Shown: positions 3,606 through 5,874 of the stretch, piece after piece | How the letters are laid out: each line of letters begins with the position of its first letter | Position numbering within the stretch: position 1 is the first letter of the stretch | From: DASTQL01 sp035761805 | GTDB taxonomy: Bacteria; Actinomycetota; Actinomycetes; Jiangellales; Jiangellaceae | Assembly (NCBI GenBank): GCA_035761805.1 | Contig: DASTQL010000118.1 | Coordinates: 1-5,874, forward strand | Direction of reading: 5' to 3' | Length of the DNA: 5,874 nt | Program-made: the position numbers and the translations under genes | The notes under the pieces: model-generated | Told to the model about the DNA's origin: nothing | The model's input: the letters and a program-made list of their open reading frames with translations, nothing else | Database searches by the model: none

Positions 3606-5874
3606 ATGACGACCGAACTGGGCGGACTCGCAGCCCTCCGTCTCGACCTGGCCGGCGCCCGGGGCTTCGATGCCCCGGGCGCCGGTCCGGCCCGGCGCCT
3701 GGGGATGGCGGAGGTGACGCGCGAGTGGCTGGTGGCGATCTGGGACGAGGCGCTCGTCGGCCGCTCGCAGGAGGGCATCGCGCTCGCGTCCGTGGGCAGC
3801 CTGGCCCGCGGCGACGGCGGCCCGCTGAGCGACCTCGACCTCGTGCTGCTGCACAACGGACGGTCGCTCGGGGGCGAGGAGCTCAGCGAGGTGGCCGACC
3901 GGCTCTGGTACCCCGTCTGGGACGCCGGCATCCGGCTCGACCACAGCGTGCGCACCGTCAACCAGTCCCGCACGGTGGCCGCCGGTGACCTCAGCGCCGC
4001 CGTCGGCCTGCTCGACCTCTCGTGCGTGGCGGGCGACCCCGGCGTCGTGGCGGCCGCTCGCACCGTGGTCGGCCACGACTGGCGGGCCTCGGCCCGCAAG
4101 CGCCTCCCGCAGCTCCTCGACGGACTGCGGATGCGCCACGCCCGTCACGGCGACCTCGCGCAGTCGCTGGAGCCCGACCTGAAGGAGGCCCGCGGCGGTC
4201 TGCGCGACATGACGGTCCTGCGGGCGCTCGCAGCCGCCTGGCTCGCCGACCGCCCGCACGGGGCGGTCGACGAGGCCCACCAGGTGCTGCTCGACGTCCG
4301 TGACGCGGTGCACGTCGTCACCGGGCGGGGCCGGGACCGCCTCGGCCGCGAGGACCACGACGCCGTGGCTGCGCTGCTCGGCCACGCCGACGCCGACGAC
4401 CTCCTGACGGCCGTCTCGACGGCTTCCCGCTCCGTGGCCTACGCGCTGGACGGCACGGTCCGGCGGGCCGGCCAGTCCCAGCGCGCCCGCACGCTCCGAG
4501 TGGGGCCGCGCCGACCACGCCTCAACCCGCTGGGCTACGGGCTCTTCGAGCACGACGGCGAGGTCGTGCTCGGGCCGCGCAGCGCCGTCGCGACCGACCC
4601 ACTGCTGCCGCTCCGCGCGGCCGTGGTCGCGGCGCGGAACAGCCTGCCCATCGCGCCGACCACCCTCGCCAACCTGTCCCGGAGCGCGCCGACCCTTCCC
4701 TCACCGTGGCCCGAGATCGCCCGCGACCTCTTCGCGGACCTGCTGGCCACCGGCCCCGGGCTGGTGCACGTCTGGGAGGGTCTGGACCAGGCGGGGATCG
4801 TCGACGCCTGGCTGCCCGAGTGGGCTGCAGTGCGCTCGCGGCCGCAGCGCAACGCCGTGCACCGCCACACCGTCGACCGACACCTCGTGGAGACCGTGGT
4901 CCACGCCGGCGGGCTGGTGCGGCGCGTCGGCCGGGCCGACCTGCTGCTGCTGGCCGCCCTGCTGCACGACGTGGGCAAGGTGCGCGGCGCGCACGACCAC
5001 TCCGCCATCGGGGCTCCCATCGCCACCGCCGTCACGACCCGCCTGGGGTACCCGCCCGAGGACGTCGCGGTGGTCACCACGCTCGTGCGCGAGCACCTGA
5101 CCGTGATCGACCTCGCCACGCGCCGCGACCACCAGGACCCGCGCACCGTGGCCGAGGCGCGCGAAGCCGTCGGCGGGTCGCGCGAGGTCTTCGACCTGCT
5201 GCTGGCCCTGACCGAGGCCGACGCCTGCGCGGCCGGACCGCTGGCCTGGACCGACTGGAGGGCGACTCTGCTGCGCCAGCTCGCCGAGGCGGTCTCCGCC
5301 GGGTGGGAGCCGGGAGCCGAGCCGTCAGCGTCCGCCGACGAGGCGCGGCTCACCGCCGAGGACCTCGAGGCGGTCGCCGTGGGGGAGCCGCGGGTCATCG
5401 TGCGCCCCCAGGGTGGCTGCTACCGCATCGACATCTTCGACCGCGACCGCCTCGGACTCTTCGCGGACACGGCCGGTCTCCTCGCGGCATACGGCCTCGT
5501 GGTGCGCACGGCGATCCTGCGCACCCTCGACGGCCTCGCCGCCAACGAGTGGCACGTCGAGTCGCCGAGCGGGGAGGCGCCGGACAGCGAGCGGATCACC
5601 CGCGGCCTGGCGCGGCTCTCGCAGGGAGACCGCGGGCCCCTCGGCTCGCTCGACCGGCGGCGCCAGTACGCCGGGACCCCGAGCGCGCAGGCCGGCTCCG
5701 GTACGCCCGGCCAGGCACGCGCCCTGGTGGTGCCGCACGCCTCCGAGGAGGCGACGGTGCTCGAGGTGCGCGCCCAGGACCGTCCTGGCCTGCTGCACGA
5801 GCTCGGGGTCGCCTTCGCCAAGGCGGGTCTGTCCGTGCGCTCCGCGCACATCGCCACGTATGCCGGTCAGACCC
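3606..5874 (+). CDS. glnD: [Protein-PII] nucleotidyltransferase/nucleotidyl-removing enzyme GlnD, 3' truncated by window
   Basis: The frame is open from ATG 3606 to the right edge (756 complete codons plus one base); perhaps 20-70 residues are missing. Domains in order: nucleotidyltransferase core with SVGSLARGDGG (62-72) and the metal-binding SDLDLVLL (75-82; D76, D78), with GIRLDHSVRT (108-117); the GlnD helical signature EPDLKEARGGLRD (189-201); the HD phosphohydrolase domain with HRHTVDRH (419-426), LLHDVGK (452-458; H454-D455), HDHS (463-466) and REHL (495-498); ACT1 (about 598-665, with DRDRLGLFADTAGLL); and the start of ACT2 (about 716 on, DRPGLLHELGVAF). The transferase modifies GlnK Tyr51 when nitrogen is limiting, the HD domain removes the group, and the ACT domains sense glutamine. 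The ATG lies four bases after the glnK stop with only a weak GAGG 12 bases upstream, so translation is probably coupled. A later in-frame ATG (3705) would remove a conserved-looking N-terminal helix (GLAALRLDLAG) and is less likely. Confidence 0.95.
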   Translation, partial: MTTELGGLAALRLDLAGARGFDAPGAGPARRLGMAEVTREWLVAIWDEALVGRSQEGIALASVGSLARGDGGPLSDLDLVLLHNGRSLGGEELSEVADRLWYPVWDAGIRLDHSVRTVNQSRTVAAGDLSAAVGLLDLSCVAGDPGVVAAARTVVGHDWRASARKRLPQLLDGLRMRHARHGDLAQSLEPDLKEARGGLRDMTVLRALAAAWLADRPHGAVDEAHQVLLDVRDAVHVVTGRGRDRLGREDHDAVAALLGHADADDLLTAVSTASRSVAYALDGTVRRAGQSQRARTLRVGPRRPRLNPLGYGLFEHDGEVVLGPRSAVATDPLLPLRAAVVAARNSLPIAPTTLANLSRSAPTLPSPWPEIARDLFADLLATGPGLVHVWEGLDQAGIVDAWLPEWAAVRSRPQRNAVHRHTVDRHLVETVVHAGGLVRRVGRADLLLLAALLHDVGKVRGAHDHSAIGAPIATAVTTRLGYPPEDVAVVTTLVREHLTVIDLATRRDHQDPRTVAEAREAVGGSREVFDLLLALTEADACAAGPLAWTDWRATLLRQLAEAVSAGWEPGAEPSASADEARLTAEDLEAVAVGEPRVIVRPQGGCYRIDIFDRDRLGLFADTAGLLAAYGLVVRTAILRTLDGLAANEWHVESPSGEAPDSERITRGLARLSQGDRGPLGSLDRRRQYAGTPSAQAGSGTPGQARALVVPHASEEATVLEVRAQDRPGLLHELGVAFAKAGLSVRSAHIATYAGQT
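3652..3685 (+). repeat. Perfect 14-bp inverted repeat with 6-base loop inside the 5' end of glnD
   Basis: CCGGCGCCCGGGGC (3652-3665) and GCCCCGGGCGCCGG (3672-3685) are exact reverse complements around the loop TTCGAT. The resulting RNA stem is all G-C pairs, starts 46 bases after the glnD ATG and 50 bases after the glnK stop, and encodes residues 16-27 of GlnD in a Gly/Ala/Pro-rich, poorly constrained linker. No T-tract follows. It resembles a terminator or attenuator stem that could lower glnD expression relative to amt-glnK, but a role is inference. Confidence 0.6.

Noticed and set aside
3705..3707. Alternative glnD start placing the perfect hairpin between genes
   Set aside because: The ATG at 3606 follows the glnK stop by four bases and encodes an N-terminal helix resembling that of other actinobacterial GlnD proteins; starting at 3705 would discard it. 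It is kept only as a minor possibility.
3495..5857. Several minus-strand open frames opposite glnD (for example 3495-4553, 4535-5398, 5325-5849)
   Set aside because: They oppose the continuous + strand glnD frame, which shows all expected domains. Their translations are Arg/Ser/Ala/Gly-rich without motifs.
1..5874. CRISPR arrays, insertion sequences, tRNA/rRNA genes, toxin-antitoxin or defence modules
   Set aside because: No spaced direct repeats, transposase motifs, terminal repeats or structural RNA signatures were seen. Composition is uniform along the window and the gene order is conserved chromosomal core.

Overview
The window comes from a very GC-rich, high-codon-bias bacterial chromosome and reads as an actinobacterium. 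The evidence is GTG starts, near-exclusive G/C at third codon positions, and above all the gene order: the 3' end of ftsY, two lineage-specific genes, then amt-glnK-glnD. In actinobacteria this nitrogen-control operon characteristically lies between the two signal-recognition-particle genes ftsY and ffh. A Nocardioidaceae-type organism is my best guess, but that is inference only. All supported genes are on the + strand.

Layout. Positions 1-50 hold the last 15 codons of a gene whose tail (LAPFDAEAFVDALID) looks like the C-terminus of FtsY. Four bases later starts a secreted, C-terminally membrane-anchored protein of unknown function with beta-propeller-like repeats (55-1089). Next is a DinB/mycothiol-dependent maleylpyruvate isomerase-like protein (1121-1759), preceded by a TAGGGT element that could be the -10 of a leaderless promoter. 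The 160-base gap 1760-1919 contains an imperfect hairpin, which may act as a terminator, and two GTAAC-type half-site pairs that resemble operators of the nitrogen regulator GlnR.

The operon then follows: ammonium transporter amt (1920-3266), PII signalling protein glnK (3263-3601, ATGA overlap with amt) and the PII-modifying enzyme glnD (3606 to beyond the right edge). The glnD reading frame is open from 3606 through the end; about 756 codons are visible, ending inside the second ACT domain. In this system Amt imports ammonium, GlnK senses ATP/ADP and 2-oxoglutarate and plugs Amt through its T-loop, and GlnD modifies GlnK on Tyr51 (adenylylation in characterised actinobacteria) and reverses it through its HD domain.

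Nothing here looks like a new defence or mobile system. The points most worth a second look are a perfect 14-bp inverted repeat inside the first 30 codons of glnD, the candidate GlnR boxes, the uncharacterised propeller protein, and a Trp-to-Phe change at a position of the Amt ammonium-recruitment site.
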